Assembly: GCF_002847445.1 (NCBI RefSeq)
Contig: NZ_CP025430.1
Span: 2,108,001 to 2,172,000 of the forward strand
Reading direction: 5' to 3'
DNA: 64,000 bases
Source of the DNA: Paracoccus zhejiangensis
Lineage (GTDB): Bacteria > Pseudomonadota > Alphaproteobacteria > Rhodobacterales > Rhodobacteraceae
A model generated the notes under the pieces. The model was not told the origin of the DNA. It saw only the letters and a program-made list of their open reading frames with translations, and ran no database searches. Within the stretch, counting starts at the first letter, position 1. Every line of letters starts with the position of its first letter. Shown piece by piece: positions 17,654 to 27,480 of this stretch. A program made the position numbers and the translations under genes.

Positions 17654-19585
17654 TCAGGCCTGCTTGCCCTTGAACTCGGAAATGCCCAGAACCTCCAGCA
17701 CCTTGGCGACGATATGCGGGGCGTTCAGCGCCGAGGTGTCATACATCGCCATGGGCGCGTCCTGATCGACGAATTCGTCGGGCAGCACCATTGAGCGGAA
17801 TTTCAGCCCGCGATCAAAGACGCCCTCATCGGCCAGAAGCTGGGCGACATGGCTGCCGAAGCCGCCGACCGCCCCCTCTTCGATGGTGATCAGCGCCTCG
17901 TGATCGGCGGCCAGTTTCAGGATCAGGTCGCGGTCCAGCGGCTTGGCGAAGCGGGCATCGGCGACGGTGGGGGTGATGCCCCGCGCCGCCAGTGCCTCGC
18001 GCGCCTCGAGCACGGCCGAGAGGCGGGTGCCGAAGGACAGGATGGCGACGCCGCGCCCCGGTGCGACGATGCGGCCCTTGCCGATCTCCAGCACGCGGCC
18101 ATGCTCGGGCAGCTCCACCCCCACGCCCTCGCCACGCGGGAAGCGGAAGGCAATCGGGCCGCTGTCATGGGCGGCGGCGGTGGCGAGCATGTCGACCAGC
18201 TCGGCCTCGTCGGCGGCGGCCATGACCACGAAACCCGGCAGGTTCGCGAGGAAAGCGATGTCATAGGCCCCGGCATGGGTCGGGCCGTCCTGGCCGACCA
18301 GACCGGCGCGGTCGATGGCAAAGCGCACGGGCAGGTTCTGCACCGCAACGTCATGGACGATCTGGTCGTAGCCGCGCTGCAGGAAGGTCGAATAGAGCGT
18401 GCAGAAGGGCTTCATACCGCCCGCCGCCAGCCCGGCGGCGAAGGTGACGGCATGCTGTTCGGCGATGCCCACGTCAAAGCAGCGGCGCGGGAAGGTCTGG
18501 GCGAATTTCTTCAGCCCGGTGCCATCGGGCATGGCGGCGGTGATCGCCACGATCCTGTCGTCGCGACTGGCCTGATCGACCAGCGCATCGGCAAAGACGG
18601 CGGTATAGCTGGGCGCGTTCGACTTGGCCTTGGCCTGCACCCCGGTCAGCACGTCGAACTTGCCGGTGGCATGGCCCTTGTCGGCGGCGCTTTCGGCCGG
18701 GCCATAGCCCTTGCCCTTCTTGGTCACCGCATGGATCAGCACCGGTCCCTTGGCCCGGGTCTTCAGCGTCCGCAGCAGCGGCAGAAGCTGGTCAAGGTCG
18801 TGGCCATCGACCGGCCCGATATAGGAAAAGCCCAGGTTCTCGAACAGCGTCCCGCCGACGGTCATGCCCTTCAGCATTTCCTTGGCCCGGCGCGCGCCCT
18901 CCTGGAAGGGTGGCGGCAGGAAGCCGACGGCGCCCTTGGCCACGGCCTTCAGCTCGTGGAACGGGCCCTCGGAATAGAGCCTGGTCAGATAGGAGGACAT
19001 GGCGCCCACCGGGGGCGCGATCGACATCTCGTTGTCGTTCAGGATGACGAACAGCCGCTTGCCCAGATCACCGGCATTGTTGAGCGCCTCATAGGCCATG
19101 CCGGCGCTCATCGCGCCGTCGCCGATCACGGCGATGGCGTCGCCCGGATCGCCGCCCAGCTCGCGCGCCATGGCAAAGCCGAGAGCCGCCGAGATCGAGG
19201 TCGAGCTGTGGCCGGCGCCGAAGGGGTCATAGGGGCTTTCGGCGCGCTTGGTGAAACCCGACAGCCCACCGCCCATGCGCAGGCTGCGGATGCGGTCGCG
19301 CCGGCCGGTCAAGATCTTGTGAGGATAGCACTGATGGCCGACATCCCAGATGATCTTGTCGCGCGGCGTGTCGAAAACGGCGTGCAGCGCCACGGTCAGT
19401 TCCACCACGCCCAGCCCCGCACCCAGATGCCCACCGGTCACGGACACCGCGCTGATCGTCTCGGCCCGCAACTCGTCGGCCAGTTGCCGCAACTCGGCAT
19501 CGCTCAACGATTTCAGGTCGGAGGGCAGGGTGACGCGGTCCAGAACGGGCGTCGCGGGCCGGTCGTTTCCGTGGGTCGGGGTCAT
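17654..19585 (-). CDS. dxs: 1-deoxy-D-xylulose-5-phosphate synthase
   Basis: Dxs condenses pyruvate with glyceraldehyde 3-phosphate using thiamine diphosphate, the first step of the MEP isoprenoid pathway. The 643-residue protein shows the family marks in order: [18 protein letters not shown] (about 51-68), [27 protein letters not shown], the thiamine-binding [18 protein letters not shown], and in the second half the transketolase-like [15 protein letters not shown] and [12 protein letters not shown]. It is at the end of an isoprenoid cluster, 51 bp after ispA. Confidence 0.97.
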   Translation of the reverse strand: MTPTHGNDRPATPVLDRVTLPSDLKSLSDAELRQLADELRAETISAVSVTGGHLGAGLGVVELTVALHAVFDTPRDKIIWDVGHQCYPHKILTGRRDRIRSLRMGGGLSGFTKRAESPYDPFGAGHSSTSISAALGFAMARELGGDPGDAIAVIGDGAMSAGMAYEALNNAGDLGKRLFVILNDNEMSIAPPVGAMSSYLTRLYSEGPFHELKAVAKGAVGFLPPPFQEGARRAKEMLKGMTVGGTLFENLGFSYIGPVDGHDLDQLLPLLRTLKTRAKGPVLIHAVTKKGKGYGPAESAADKGHATGKFDVLTGVQAKAKSNAPSYTAVFADALVDQASRDDRIVAITAAMPDGTGLKKFAQTFPRRCFDVGIAEQHAVTFAAGLAAGGMKPFCTLYSTFLQRGYDQIVHDVAVQNLPVRFAIDRAGLVGQDGPTHAGAYDIAFLANLPGFVVMAAADEAELVDMLATAAAHDSGPIAFRFPRGEGVGVELPEHGRVLEIGKGRIVAPGRGVAILSFGTRLSAVLEAREALAARGITPTVADARFAKPLDRDLILKLAADHEALITIEEGAVGGFGSHVAQLLADEGVFDRGLKFRSMVLPDEFVDQDAPMAMYDTSALNAPHIVAKVLEVLGISEFKGKQA

Positions 19586-19636
19586 GGCTGTCCCCTCCTC
19601 GGGGCAATCAGGCTGGGCAATCGGGCTTGGCGTCGG

Positions 19637-20500
19637 TCAGGTGTCGCGTTCGATAACGAAACGCGCAAGCTCGCGCAAGTTTCCGGCCGCCTCGCCATAG
19701 GGCTCCAGTGCGGCTTCGGCCCGGTGGACCAGCTTGCCTGCCTTGGTCTGCGCGCCCTCGAGGCCCAGAAGCGAGACGAAGGTGGCCTTGCCGGCCTCCT
19801 CATCCTTGCCGACGCGCTTGCCGGTCGCGGCCTCGTCGCCGGTCACGTCAAGGATGTCGTCGGCGATCTGGAAGGCCAGACCCAGATTGCGGGCATAGTC
19901 GCGCAGCGGCTCGGGATCGGCACCGGCGATGATCGCGCCCGCGACCGCCGAGAATTCGATTAGCGCGCCGGTCTTGGCTTCCTGAATACGGGTCACCTGC
20001 TTCACGTCGGGCTCTTCAACGGCGGTTTCGGCGGCGATGTCCAGCGCCTGACCCCAGACCATGCCCTGCGCGCCGACCGCGCGGGCGAATTCGGCGATCA
20101 GCGCCACCCGCGCCTCGGGTGAACCGATGACCTCGTTGGTCAACAGCTGGAAGGCCAATGTCTGCAGGGCGTCACCCGCAAGGATCGCGGTGGCCTCGGA
20201 CCATTGGATATGCACCGTGGGCATCCCCCGGCGCAGGTCGTCATCATCCATCGCCGGCAGGTCGTCATGGACGAGGCTATAGGCGTGCAGCGCCTCGACG
20301 GCAGCGGCAACCGGCAGGGCGGCCTCGTCGCTGACGCCGTTCAGCCGCGCCGATTCCATCACCAGAAAGGCCCGGACCCGCTTGCCGCCAAGCGTGGCAT
20401 AGCGCATCGCATCGGCCAGTTCGCCGCGCGGCAGGCGGGCGATGGCCTCGTCCAGCGCCGCAGCGACCATGGTCTTCACGGCCTCGAGCCGTTCCTGCAT
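19637..20500 (-). CDS. ispA: Farnesyl/geranyl diphosphate synthase IspA
   Basis: This trans-prenyltransferase of 287 residues adds isopentenyl units to make C10-C15 (possibly C20) diphosphates. The first Asp-rich motif is DDLPAMDDDD (79-88), followed by LRRG; the second is DDILD (about 215-219); GGKRVRAFLV near residue 40 binds the diphosphate. Two residues before the first motif are Leu-Val after Tyr-Ser, which suits FPP synthases, but chain length cannot be fixed. It starts directly after the xseB stop and precedes dxs, a common alphaproteobacterial set. Confidence 0.94.
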   Translation of the reverse strand: MQERLEAVKTMVAAALDEAIARLPRGELADAMRYATLGGKRVRAFLVMESARLNGVSDEAALPVAAAVEALHAYSLVHDDLPAMDDDDLRRGMPTVHIQWSEATAILAGDALQTLAFQLLTNEVIGSPEARVALIAEFARAVGAQGMVWGQALDIAAETAVEEPDVKQVTRIQEAKTGALIEFSAVAGAIIAGADPEPLRDYARNLGLAFQIADDILDVTGDEAATGKRVGKDEEAGKATFVSLLGLEGAQTKAGKLVHRAEAALEPYGEAAGNLRELARFVIERDT

Positions 20501-20740
20501 TTACAGGCCCTCGGCGGGCGTGGTGCCGGCGGGCGTGCCATCGGCGGCCAGGGTGATCTTCTCGACCCGCTCCTCCGCCTCGCGCAGCCGCGCCTCGCAA
20601 TGCGCGCGCAGCTTCGCCCCGCGCTCGTAGAGGCTGATCGATTCGTCCAGCGTGGCGTCGCCGGTTTCCAGCTTCGAGACCGTTGCTTCCAGTTCCTTCA
20701 TCGCCTGTTCGAAACTCAGGCTGCTGACATCATCGCTCAT
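20501..20740 (-). CDS. xseB: Exodeoxyribonuclease VII small subunit
   Basis: XseB wraps around the XseA chain of exonuclease VII, which degrades single-stranded DNA. The 79-residue helical protein shows the family signature LSFEQAMKELEATVSKLE (8-25) and LDESISLYERG (about 31-41), then RAHCEARLREAEERV. It overlaps the deacetylase gene by 4 bp and abuts ispA. The xseB-ispA-dxs order is widespread. Confidence 0.95.
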   Translation of the reverse strand: MSDDVSSLSFEQAMKELEATVSKLETGDATLDESISLYERGAKLRAHCEARLREAEERVEKITLAADGTPAGTTPAEGL

Positions 20741-21657
20741 CCGGCGGTCTCCATTAGTTCGATCACATGGGCGCGCGCGCTGCGGCCCAGAGCGGCGAGA
20801 TCATAACCACCTTCGAGGCTGCTGACCACCGGGGCGCCCGAGACCGCCGCCGCGTCGCAGATGGCGCGGGTGATGGCGGTGAAATCCTGATCCTGCCAGT
20901 CAAGCTGCGCCAGGGGATCATCGGCATGGGCATCGAAGCCGGCGGAAATCAGCACCAGCTGCGGCTTCCAGCCGATCATCCGGTCGAGAATGCGCCCCCA
21001 GGCCGCGCGCGCCACCGCCCCGTCGCTACCCGGACGCAGCGGCACGTTCATGATCTGGCCGAATTCACCCGTCTCGTCAGCCGCGCCCGTGCCGGGATAA
21101 AGCGGCATCTGGTGGCTCGAGGCAAAGAAGGCGCGCTTCTCGGACCAGAGCAGGTCCTGCGTGCCATTGCCGTGATGAACGTCGAAATCCAGCACTGCCA
21201 CGCGGTCCAGCCGGTGATGGTCCAGCGCCCGTTTCGCGGCGATCGCGACGGTACCGAAAAAGCAAAAGCCCATCGCCGTCTCGCGCTCGGCATGGTGGCC
21301 GGGCGGGCGCATGGCGACAAAGGCGCTGTGCGCCTTACCGGTCAGCACCGCATCGACGGCATCCGTGGCCCCGCCCACCGCCCTGAGCGCCGCATCCCAG
21401 CTGCCCGGCGCGGCATGGGTGTCGCCGTCCAGCATCTGCCAGCCTTCGGTCGGGATCGAACCCCGGATACGGTCGACATAGGATTGCGGATGGCAGCGCA
21501 GCAATTCGGCCTGATCGGCCAGGGGCGCATCGTGCCAGTCGAGCGGCAGGTCCGCCAGCGCGTCCAGCACCGAGCGCCGCCGGGGAACCTGCTCGGGATG
21601 GCCGGGCGGGGTGACATGTCGGTCGGCATCGGGATGGGTATAAACGCGCGTGGTCAT
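20737..21657 (-). CDS. Histone deacetylase family protein
   Basis: This 306-residue zinc hydrolase belongs to the class II histone deacetylase-like family (acetylpolyamine or acetoin-utilisation type deacetylases). RPPGHHAE holds the paired His121-His122; LDFDVHHGNGTQ has the zinc ligands Asp159 and His161; SAGFDAHADDPL supplies the third ligand Asp; LEGGYDL near the end has the catalytic Tyr-type position. The natural substrate in bacteria is usually unknown. It heads a unit with xseB, ispA and dxs. Confidence 0.92.
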   Translation of the reverse strand: MTTRVYTHPDADRHVTPPGHPEQVPRRRSVLDALADLPLDWHDAPLADQAELLRCHPQSYVDRIRGSIPTEGWQMLDGDTHAAPGSWDAALRAVGGATDAVDAVLTGKAHSAFVAMRPPGHHAERETAMGFCFFGTVAIAAKRALDHHRLDRVAVLDFDVHHGNGTQDLLWSEKRAFFASSHQMPLYPGTGAADETGEFGQIMNVPLRPGSDGAVARAAWGRILDRMIGWKPQLVLISAGFDAHADDPLAQLDWQDQDFTAITRAICDAAAVSGAPVVSSLEGGYDLAALGRSARAHVIELMETAG

Positions 21658-21720
21658 GGTCGGCAGGCTAGGCCGGCTGCCGGGTCAGGGCAATGTGAAA
21701 CAAGGCCGCGTGGCATGGGC

Positions 21721-22554
21721 CTAGCCCTTGGGCTTCGGTGCCTCGTCGGCGAACAGATGTTCCGGCCCCGGAAAGCGACGGGCGCGCACATCGCCGGCAT
21801 AGTCGGCAATCGCCTGATCCGCCGCCTGCCCCAGTTCGGCATAGCGGCGCACGAACTTCGGGCGGAAATCCGAGAAGAGGCCCAGCATGTCGTCGATCAC
21901 CAATATCTGCCCGTCGCAACCGGCCGAGGCACCGATGCCGATGGTCGGAATATCGATTTCGGCTGTGACCCGGTCCGAGAGGCTGGCCGGCAGCTTTTCC
22001 AGCACCACGGCAAAGGCCCCGGCATCGGCAACCGCCTTGGCATCATCGAGCACCTTCTGCGCCGCCGCGCCGCGCCCCTGGACCGAATAGCCGCCAAAGG
22101 CGTTCACCGCCTGCGGCGTCAACCCGACATGGGCCATGACCGGAATGCCGCGCTGGGTCAGGAATTGGATGGTCGGCGCCATGCTGACCCCGCCCTCCAG
22201 CTTCACCGCCCCTGCCCCGGTCTCGGCCAAAATACGGGCCGCGCTGGCAAAGGCTTTGTCCGGCCCGGCCTCGTAGCTGCCAAAGGGCATGTCGACCACG
22301 ACCAGCGCATGCTGGCTGCCGCGCATGACCGCACGGCCGTGATCGATCATCATCTGCAGGGTCACCGGCAGGGTCGAGTCAAAGCCATAGACCACCATGC
22401 CAAGCGAATCGCCCACCAGCAGCACATCGCAATGCGGATCGGCCAGCTTGGCGATGGGTTTGGTATAGGCGGTCAGGCTGACGATGGGATCGCCGCCCTT
22501 GCGGGCGCGGATATCAACTGCGGTCAATCGCTTGATCGTGCCGGTCACACTCAT
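21721..22554 (-). CDS. panB: 3-methyl-2-oxobutanoate hydroxymethyltransferase
   Basis: PanB transfers a hydroxymethyl group from 5,10-methylene-tetrahydrofolate to alpha-ketoisovalerate, giving ketopantoate for pantothenate and CoA. The 277-residue protein has the signature [27 protein letters not shown] (about 46-57), the MPFGSYE motif, and VKLEGG with the metal-site Glu. [10 protein letters not shown] and [14 protein letters not shown] are also as expected. panC is not adjacent. Confidence 0.96.
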   Translation of the reverse strand: MSVTGTIKRLTAVDIRARKGGDPIVSLTAYTKPIAKLADPHCDVLLVGDSLGMVVYGFDSTLPVTLQMMIDHGRAVMRGSQHALVVVDMPFGSYEAGPDKAFASAARILAETGAGAVKLEGGVSMAPTIQFLTQRGIPVMAHVGLTPQAVNAFGGYSVQGRGAAAQKVLDDAKAVADAGAFAVVLEKLPASLSDRVTAEIDIPTIGIGASAGCDGQILVIDDMLGLFSDFRPKFVRRYAELGQAADQAIADYAGDVRARRFPGPEHLFADEAPKPKG

Positions 22555-22632
22555 CCCTGATCCCCCATGCGCTCGCGGTGGTTCTAGCCGCTCACCGCCC
22601 CGCGATCAACGCATCCGGTCCAGAGCGCGAGC

Positions 22633-23895
22633 CTATGGCCGCGCGGCAACCAGCCGCGTGCCGTCATGTCCCACGATCTGCAGAGTCATCAGCGAACCTT
22701 CGGGCAGGCCCTCGGGCAGCGTCACCTCGGTGAACTGCTCGGTCCGGCCAAGCGCCGCACCTTCGGTCAAGACCAGATGCTGCCGCCCGACCTGCGCCTC
22801 GAGATGGCGGTGCAGCGCGGCATCCCCTGCCGCGCGCAGCCGGGCTGCGCGGTCGCGGATCACCGGCCCCTTGACCGCCGGCATCCGCGCGGCGGGCGTG
22901 CCCTTGCGGGCGGAATAGGGAAAGACATGCAGGAAGGTCAGGCCGCAATCCTCGACCAGCTTCAGGCTGTTCTCGAACATCGCATCGGTTTCGGTCGGGA
23001 ACCCGGCGATGATGTCGGCGCCAAAAACCATGTCGGGGCGCAGCCGGCGCGCCTCGTCGCAGAAGCGGATGGCATCGTCGCGCAGGTGACGCCGCTTCAT
23101 CCGCTTCAGGATCATATCATCGCCGGCCTGCAGCGACAGGTGCAGATGCGGCATTAGGCGCTTCTCGCTGGCGATGGCCAGCATCAGGTTCTCGTCCGCC
23201 TCGATCGAATCGATCGAGCTGATCCGCAGCCGCGGCAGGTCGGGCACCAGCCGCAGGATGCGCATGACCAGATCGCCCAGACGCGGCTGGCCCGGCAGAT
23301 CGGCACCCCAGCTGGTCAGGTCAACGCCGGTCAGCACCACCTCGTTGAAGCCGCGATCGCGCAGCCGCTGGATCTGCTCGACCACCACGCCCGCCGGAAC
23401 GCTGCGGGAATTTCCCCGGCCATAGGGGATGATGCAGAAGGTGCAGCGGTGATCGCAGCCGTTCTGCACCTGCACATAGGCGCGATGCCGGCCGAAGCCG
23501 TCGATCAGGTGGCCAGCGGTTTCCTTGACCGACATGATGTCATCGACGCGGATCTTTTCGGTCTCGCCGATCCAGTTCGGTGCGCGCAGCCCGTTCCAGG
23601 TCTCAGGCTGCATCTTCTCGTGATTGCCGATGACGCGCGTGACCTCGGGCATGGCGGCAAAGGTTTCGGGCTCGGTCTGCGCCGCGCAGCCGGTGACGAT
23701 GACCGGCGCACCCGGATTCTCGCGCGCCAGCCGGCGGATCTCCTGCCGGGCCTTGCGCACGGCCTCGGCGGTCACCGCGCAGGTATTCACGACGACCGCG
23801 CCCGACAGCCCTGCCGCCTCGGCCATCTCGCGCATGGCCTCGGTCTCATAGGCATTCAGCCGGCAGCCGAGCGTGGAGAAGACCGGCGCGCTCAT
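22633..23895 (-). CDS. mtaB: tRNA t6A37 methylthiotransferase MtaB
   Basis: MtaB is a radical SAM methylthiotransferase that turns t6A into ms2t6A at position 37 of tRNAs reading ANN codons. The protein has the UPF0004 N-terminal domain with STLGCRLN, VVNTCAVT and VTGCAAQ (three cluster Cys), then the radical SAM motif CDHRCTFCIIPYGRG, and a C-terminal TRAM-like domain. LGCR.N and CTFCIIPYGRG fit MtaB rather than MiaB. The ATG at 23895 overlaps the dapF stop (ATGA); an in-frame ATG at 23907 is the alternative. Confidence 0.93.
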   Translation of the reverse strand: MSAPVFSTLGCRLNAYETEAMREMAEAAGLSGAVVVNTCAVTAEAVRKARQEIRRLARENPGAPVIVTGCAAQTEPETFAAMPEVTRVIGNHEKMQPETWNGLRAPNWIGETEKIRVDDIMSVKETAGHLIDGFGRHRAYVQVQNGCDHRCTFCIIPYGRGNSRSVPAGVVVEQIQRLRDRGFNEVVLTGVDLTSWGADLPGQPRLGDLVMRILRLVPDLPRLRISSIDSIEADENLMLAIASEKRLMPHLHLSLQAGDDMILKRMKRRHLRDDAIRFCDEARRLRPDMVFGADIIAGFPTETDAMFENSLKLVEDCGLTFLHVFPYSARKGTPAARMPAVKGPVIRDRAARLRAAGDAALHRHLEAQVGRQHLVLTEGAALGRTEQFTEVTLPEGLPEGSLMTLQIVGHDGTRLVAARP

Positions 23896-24722
23896 CCGGC
23901 CAGCCATTCGGGGGTGAAGACGCCGGAAAAGACATGCGCCGTCGGCGCCTCCATCCAGACGCCATCCTCGCGCCAGTCGATCATCAGCACGCCGCCGGGA
24001 ACATTCACCTTGACCCGCCGCCCGGTCAGTCCGCGCCGCGCCGCAGCCACCGCCGCCGCGCAGGAGCAGGAGCCCGAGGCCAGCGTCGGCCCGGTGCCAC
24101 GCTCCCAGATCCGCAACAGGATCTCGTCGGGCGACAGCACCTGAACGACCTCGACATTTGTGCGCTCGGGATAAAGCGGGTGATGTTCGTATTCCGCCCC
24201 GAATCGCGGCAGGTCGATGGCGGCGGCATCGGGGACGAAGAAGGTAATATGCGGGTTGCCCATGCCGGTGGCGACCGGATCGCCCGCAATCGGGAGATGG
24301 TCGATATCGACGTCTTCCGCCAAGGGAATCGCCCGCCAGTCCAAGACCGGCTGGCCCATGTTCACCCGGGTCAGCCCGTTCCCGGCATCCTCGGCCAAAA
24401 GGACGGCGTGATCCGTGCGCAGCGACAGCCGGTCCCGGTCGGTCTCATCCATCACGTGGCGGGCAATGCATCGCGTCGCATTGCCGCAAGCCGCGCTGAC
24501 CGAGCCATCCGCATTCCAGAAGCGCAGCCGGACATCGGCCTGATCGTCCATCTGGATGGTCGCAAGCTGGTCGAATCCTACGCCGCGATTGCGGTCCGCG
24601 ATGCGCGCGATCACCTCTGCCGCCGGGGCTTCGCCGCCCCCGCGCAGATCGATCACCACGAAATCATTGCCCAGCCCGTGCATCTTCATGAAAGGCAGGG
24701 CATCGCCGGAATATGTGTTCAT
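23892..24722 (-). CDS. dapF: Diaminopimelate epimerase
   Basis: DapF interconverts LL- and meso-diaminopimelate for lysine and peptidoglycan synthesis. The 276-residue protein starts with FMKMHGLGNDFVVID; the first active-site Cys lies in SAACGNATRC (about residue 79) and the second in GSCSCAAAVAA (about 215-225), with ERGTGPTLASGS before it. The second motif has two nearby Cys; the later one aligns with the usual catalytic Cys. It leads into mtaB with a 4-bp overlap. Confidence 0.96.
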   Translation of the reverse strand: MNTYSGDALPFMKMHGLGNDFVVIDLRGGGEAPAAEVIARIADRNRGVGFDQLATIQMDDQADVRLRFWNADGSVSAACGNATRCIARHVMDETDRDRLSLRTDHAVLLAEDAGNGLTRVNMGQPVLDWRAIPLAEDVDIDHLPIAGDPVATGMGNPHITFFVPDAAAIDLPRFGAEYEHHPLYPERTNVEVVQVLSPDEILLRIWERGTGPTLASGSCSCAAAVAAARRGLTGRRVKVNVPGGVLMIDWREDGVWMEAPTAHVFSGVFTPEWLAG

Positions 24723-24819
24723 GACCGGGCATATAGGCCCCCGATGAAGATTCCGCCAGAGATGATGATTTTTCCGCTTGACGCTGCCCGACGCCCCTCC
24801 TAGTTAGGCTCCCTGTTGT

Positions 24820-24895
24820 GGGCCCATAGCTCAGTTGGTAGAGCAACTGACTTTTAATCAGTGGGTCACAGGTTCGAATCCTGTTGGGCTCACCA
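24820..24895 (+). tRNA. tRNA-Lys (anticodon UUU)
   Basis: A full 76-nt cloverleaf is readable. The acceptor arms GGGCCCA and TGGGCTC pair with one G-T, the D arm contains AGCTCAGTTGGTAGAGC, the anticodon stem is ACTGA/TCAGT around loop CTTTTAA (anticodon TTT), and the T arm is CAGGTTCGAATCCTG. CCA is encoded. A Tn7-like element begins 14 bp after the gene and leaves it intact. Confidence 0.97.
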
Positions 24896-24904
24896 CTGAA
24901 CTTC

Positions 24905-24909
24905 CTCTT
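24905..24909. repeat. Target site duplication, left copy (CTCTT)
   Basis: CTCTT directly precedes the left end of the transposon and recurs directly after its right end at 34901-34905. Five base pairs is the duplication size made by Tn7-type transposition. Confidence 0.75.
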
Positions 24910-24984
24910 TGACAGGTGACACCTAAGTTGGCCATTTGGGACAGCTTTCTGTCCATTTGCGACAGAAGTTCTGCCCATTGGCGC
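24910..24984 (+). repeat. Transposon left end with TnsB-type binding repeats
   Basis: After the terminal TGACAGGTGACA come CCATTTGGGACAG (24932-24944), CCATTTGCGACAG (24953-24965) and the weaker CCATTGGCG (24975-24983), spaced 21 and 22 bp. Close-packed sites like these resemble the right end of Tn7, which is also the end next to the target gene. Confidence 0.7.
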
Positions 24985-25756
24985 TCCTGATGCTTGGATC
25001 AGCGGGGGCGACCCGCCCGAAGATCCCGGTTTCTGGCATCTCAGGATCAAGATGCGCTGTTGCATACGCGCGAGCCAATGATTGGCCGAATGGGCTATCC
25101 ACGGTCAGGAGAATAATCGCCCCCAGCGACGGGCATTGAGCAGCTGCGGTTATTGAGATTGATCAGTTGCTTAATTTTTTTTGCGATTTTCACTGAGGGT
25201 AGCGAAGGCGGGAAGCGCGGAGACCTCAAATATCGCAGCGGTTCCCGCCTTCGTGGGAGCGATATCCGGCAATGTGGGCGGAAAGTGTGAGTTCGCCGCA
25301 CCTGCGAGCTGGTCGGTCAGGTTTAACACAAGCAGACCTTCAGCCGTCGTTTGCTCACCGACAACATCAAATTTCTTCTGTACGTATGAACCAGCAGACA
25401 AAACTTCAGGAAAGCAGGACATGCGGCAGCGCGGCATACCAGTCGCGGCACGTCTGGGTAGACCGGTCATTCATGCGAGGCGCAGCGCCCCCGTATCCAA
25501 TGCATCGTAATTGAGTGTCGGCCGACGCTGAGTCGGGTCGGACCTCAGGCGGTGTAATCCTCGGATGCGGCTAGAAGCGGCCCTATAAGATCCAAATTCC
25601 TCGTTCTAGTGACCTTTACGGCAAACCCAATCAGTAGTCACAACCAGAGAAAAGAGCGCAGCCAAGCACAACATATGGTGCCAGAAATTGCGCCGACCCT
25701 TGATTTTTGATGCGCTGCGACAGATATTGAACATAATGAGAACAGTGGGATAGATC
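24985..25756. other. Cargo stretch without a recognisable gene
   Basis: This 770-bp stretch inside the transposon has less G+C than the surrounding genome. Short open frames exist on both strands (for example 25181-25510 plus and 25171-25470 minus, overlapping), but none shows a known motif, a good ribosome-binding site or codon use like the neighbours. It is probably the remains of cargo plus the upstream region of the fragment at 25757. Confidence 0.4.
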
Positions 25757-25874
25757 ATGCCGGTTCCGCAAACGCGATTCACTGAGCTGCTCGAAGATAT
25801 CGAGCCCAGCAAAACGACGAAGACCAATGCTTCTGGTGGTCACAATGGCATCCGCGAACACCTGCGGACCCAGC
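25757..25874 (+). pseudogene. 5' fragment resembling a CD-NTase (CBASS cyclase), cut by IS21
   Basis: From ATG 25757, 39 codons can be read before the first IS21-family element interrupts the gene. The peptide begins MPVPQTRFTELLEDIEPSKT and continues with TK, a Gly/Asn/His stretch and IREHL. The pattern F..LL..I.PS.TTK........IR..L matches the N-terminal helix of SMODS/CD-NTase nucleotidyltransferases, the cyclases of CBASS antiphage systems, which precedes the GS active-site motif. The active site is missing. Assignment rests on a short stretch and is inference. Confidence 0.5.
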
Positions 25875-25992
25875 TGAGAACGGCGGTGAGAAAGTCGACC
25901 ACGGTAGCGGCGGGATGAGCCCGCTGCGGGCGGCGTAAAAGTCGTCCACCTTTACCCTTTCTGGCGACAGGGAGGGCGGGAGGATTTTCACC

Positions 25993-27480
25993 GTGGATTT
26001 GTATCGGAAGGTTCGCCTGGCTTGTTCAGAAGGCATGAGCCAGCGCGAGGCTGCGCGTCAGTTTGGGGTTTCCCGCGACAGCGTTCGGAAGATGTTGGCG
26101 TTCTCGGTTCCGCCTGGATACCGGCGGACGGCGCCGGTGAAGCGGCCGAAGCTGGATGGGTTCACCGAGATCATCGATGGCTGGCTGGAGGGGGATCGCG
26201 AGGTCCATCGAAAGCAACGGCACACGGCGAAGCGGGTATTCGAGCGGCTTCGCGATGAGCATGGCTTCACCGGCGGCTATACGATCATCAAGGACTATAT
26301 GCGGGAGCGCGAGCGGCGCGGCCGAGAGATTTTCGTGCCGCTAGCCCATCCGCCAGGACATGCCCAGGCCGACTTCGGCGAGGCTGTGGTCGTCATCGGC
26401 GGCGTCGAGCAGAAGGCGCACTTCTTCGTTATGGACTTGCCGCACAGTGATGCCTGCTTCGTGCGCGCCTATCCCGCGGCGACAGCGGAAGCCTGGGTAG
26501 ACGGCCACGTCCACGCCTTCGCCTTCTTCGGCAGGGTGCCGGTATCGGTCCTCTACGACAACGATCGCTGTCTTGTTGCGAAGATCCTGGCGGACGGCAC
26601 ACGTCAGCGGGCCACGCTCTTCAGCGGGTTCCTGTCCCACTACCTGTTCCGAGACCGCTATGGCCGCCCCGGCAAGGGGAACGACAAGGGCAACGCGGAA
26701 GGATTGGTCGGCTATTCCCGCCGCAACTTCATGGTCCCGGTCCCGCGGTTTGTGAGTTGGGCTTCGTTCAACGCCTATCTGGAGGAGCAGTGTCGCAAAC
26801 GTCAGGCGGATGTTCTGCGCGGCCAGTCCGAGACCATCGGGGAACGCCTCGTGCGAGATCTGGTCGTGATGTCTGATCTGCCACCCGCGCCGTTCGATGC
26901 CTGCGACCAAGCCACCGGGCGAGTCAGTTCCCAAGCGCTGGTGCGCTACAAGACCAACGATTACTCGGTGCCGGTCGCCTACGGCCACCGCGATGTCTGG
27001 ATCAGGGGCTATGTCGACGAGGTTGTGATCGGCTGCGGTGGCGAGCTCATCGCACGCCACCCCCGCTGCTATGACCGCGAGGACATGGTGTTCGATCCGG
27101 TGCATTACCTCCCGCTCATCGAGAGGAAGATCAATGCTTTGGATCAGGCCGCGCCTCTTGCCGAATGGAACCTGCCGCCGGAGTTCGCAACCCTGCGCCG
27201 CCTGATGGAGGCGCGGATGATCAAGGCGGGACGCCGGGAATATGTGCAGGTTTTGCGCCTGCTGGAAACCTTCGACATCGATGATCTCCACGCGGCCGTG
27301 AAGAAGGCCCTGCAATTGGGCGCTGTCGGCTTCGATGCCGTGAAGCACCTCGCTCTCTGCCATGTTGAGAAACGGCCGCCGAAGCTGGACCTCGATGTCT
27401 ATCCCTACCTGCCGCGGGCCAACGTGGGGACCACCTCGGCGGCAAGCTACATGTCTCTGCTGTCGGGAGACGCGGCATGA
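25993..27480 (+). CDS. istA: IS21-family transposase IstA (first element)
   Basis: IstA is the DDE transposase of IS21 elements. The 495-residue protein has an N-terminal helix-turn-helix (SQREAARQFGVSRDSVRKML, residues 15-34), a DDE integrase core with AQADFGEAVV (first Asp), VSVLYDND (second Asp) and GNDKGNAEGLVGYSRRNF (Glu), and a C-terminal beta domain with YSVP. It starts at a GTG with GGGAGG 9 bp upstream; there is no nearby in-frame ATG. The gene looks intact. It overlaps istB by ATGA. Confidence 0.92.
   Translation: MDLYRKVRLACSEGMSQREAARQFGVSRDSVRKMLAFSVPPGYRRTAPVKRPKLDGFTEIIDGWLEGDREVHRKQRHTAKRVFERLRDEHGFTGGYTIIKDYMRERERRGREIFVPLAHPPGHAQADFGEAVVVIGGVEQKAHFFVMDLPHSDACFVRAYPAATAEAWVDGHVHAFAFFGRVPVSVLYDNDRCLVAKILADGTRQRATLFSGFLSHYLFRDRYGRPGKGNDKGNAEGLVGYSRRNFMVPVPRFVSWASFNAYLEEQCRKRQADVLRGQSETIGERLVRDLVVMSDLPPAPFDACDQATGRVSSQALVRYKTNDYSVPVAYGHRDVWIRGYVDEVVIGCGGELIARHPRCYDREDMVFDPVHYLPLIERKINALDQAAPLAEWNLPPEFATLRRLMEARMIKAGRREYVQVLRLLETFDIDDLHAAVKKALQLGAVGFDAVKHLALCHVEKRPPKLDLDVYPYLPRANVGTTSAASYMSLLSGDAA

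Noticed and set aside
25171..25510. Overlapping open frames on both strands (about 100 codons each) inside the transposon.
   Set aside because: No known motif, no good ribosome-binding site, and they overlap each other antisense; treated as non-coding remains.
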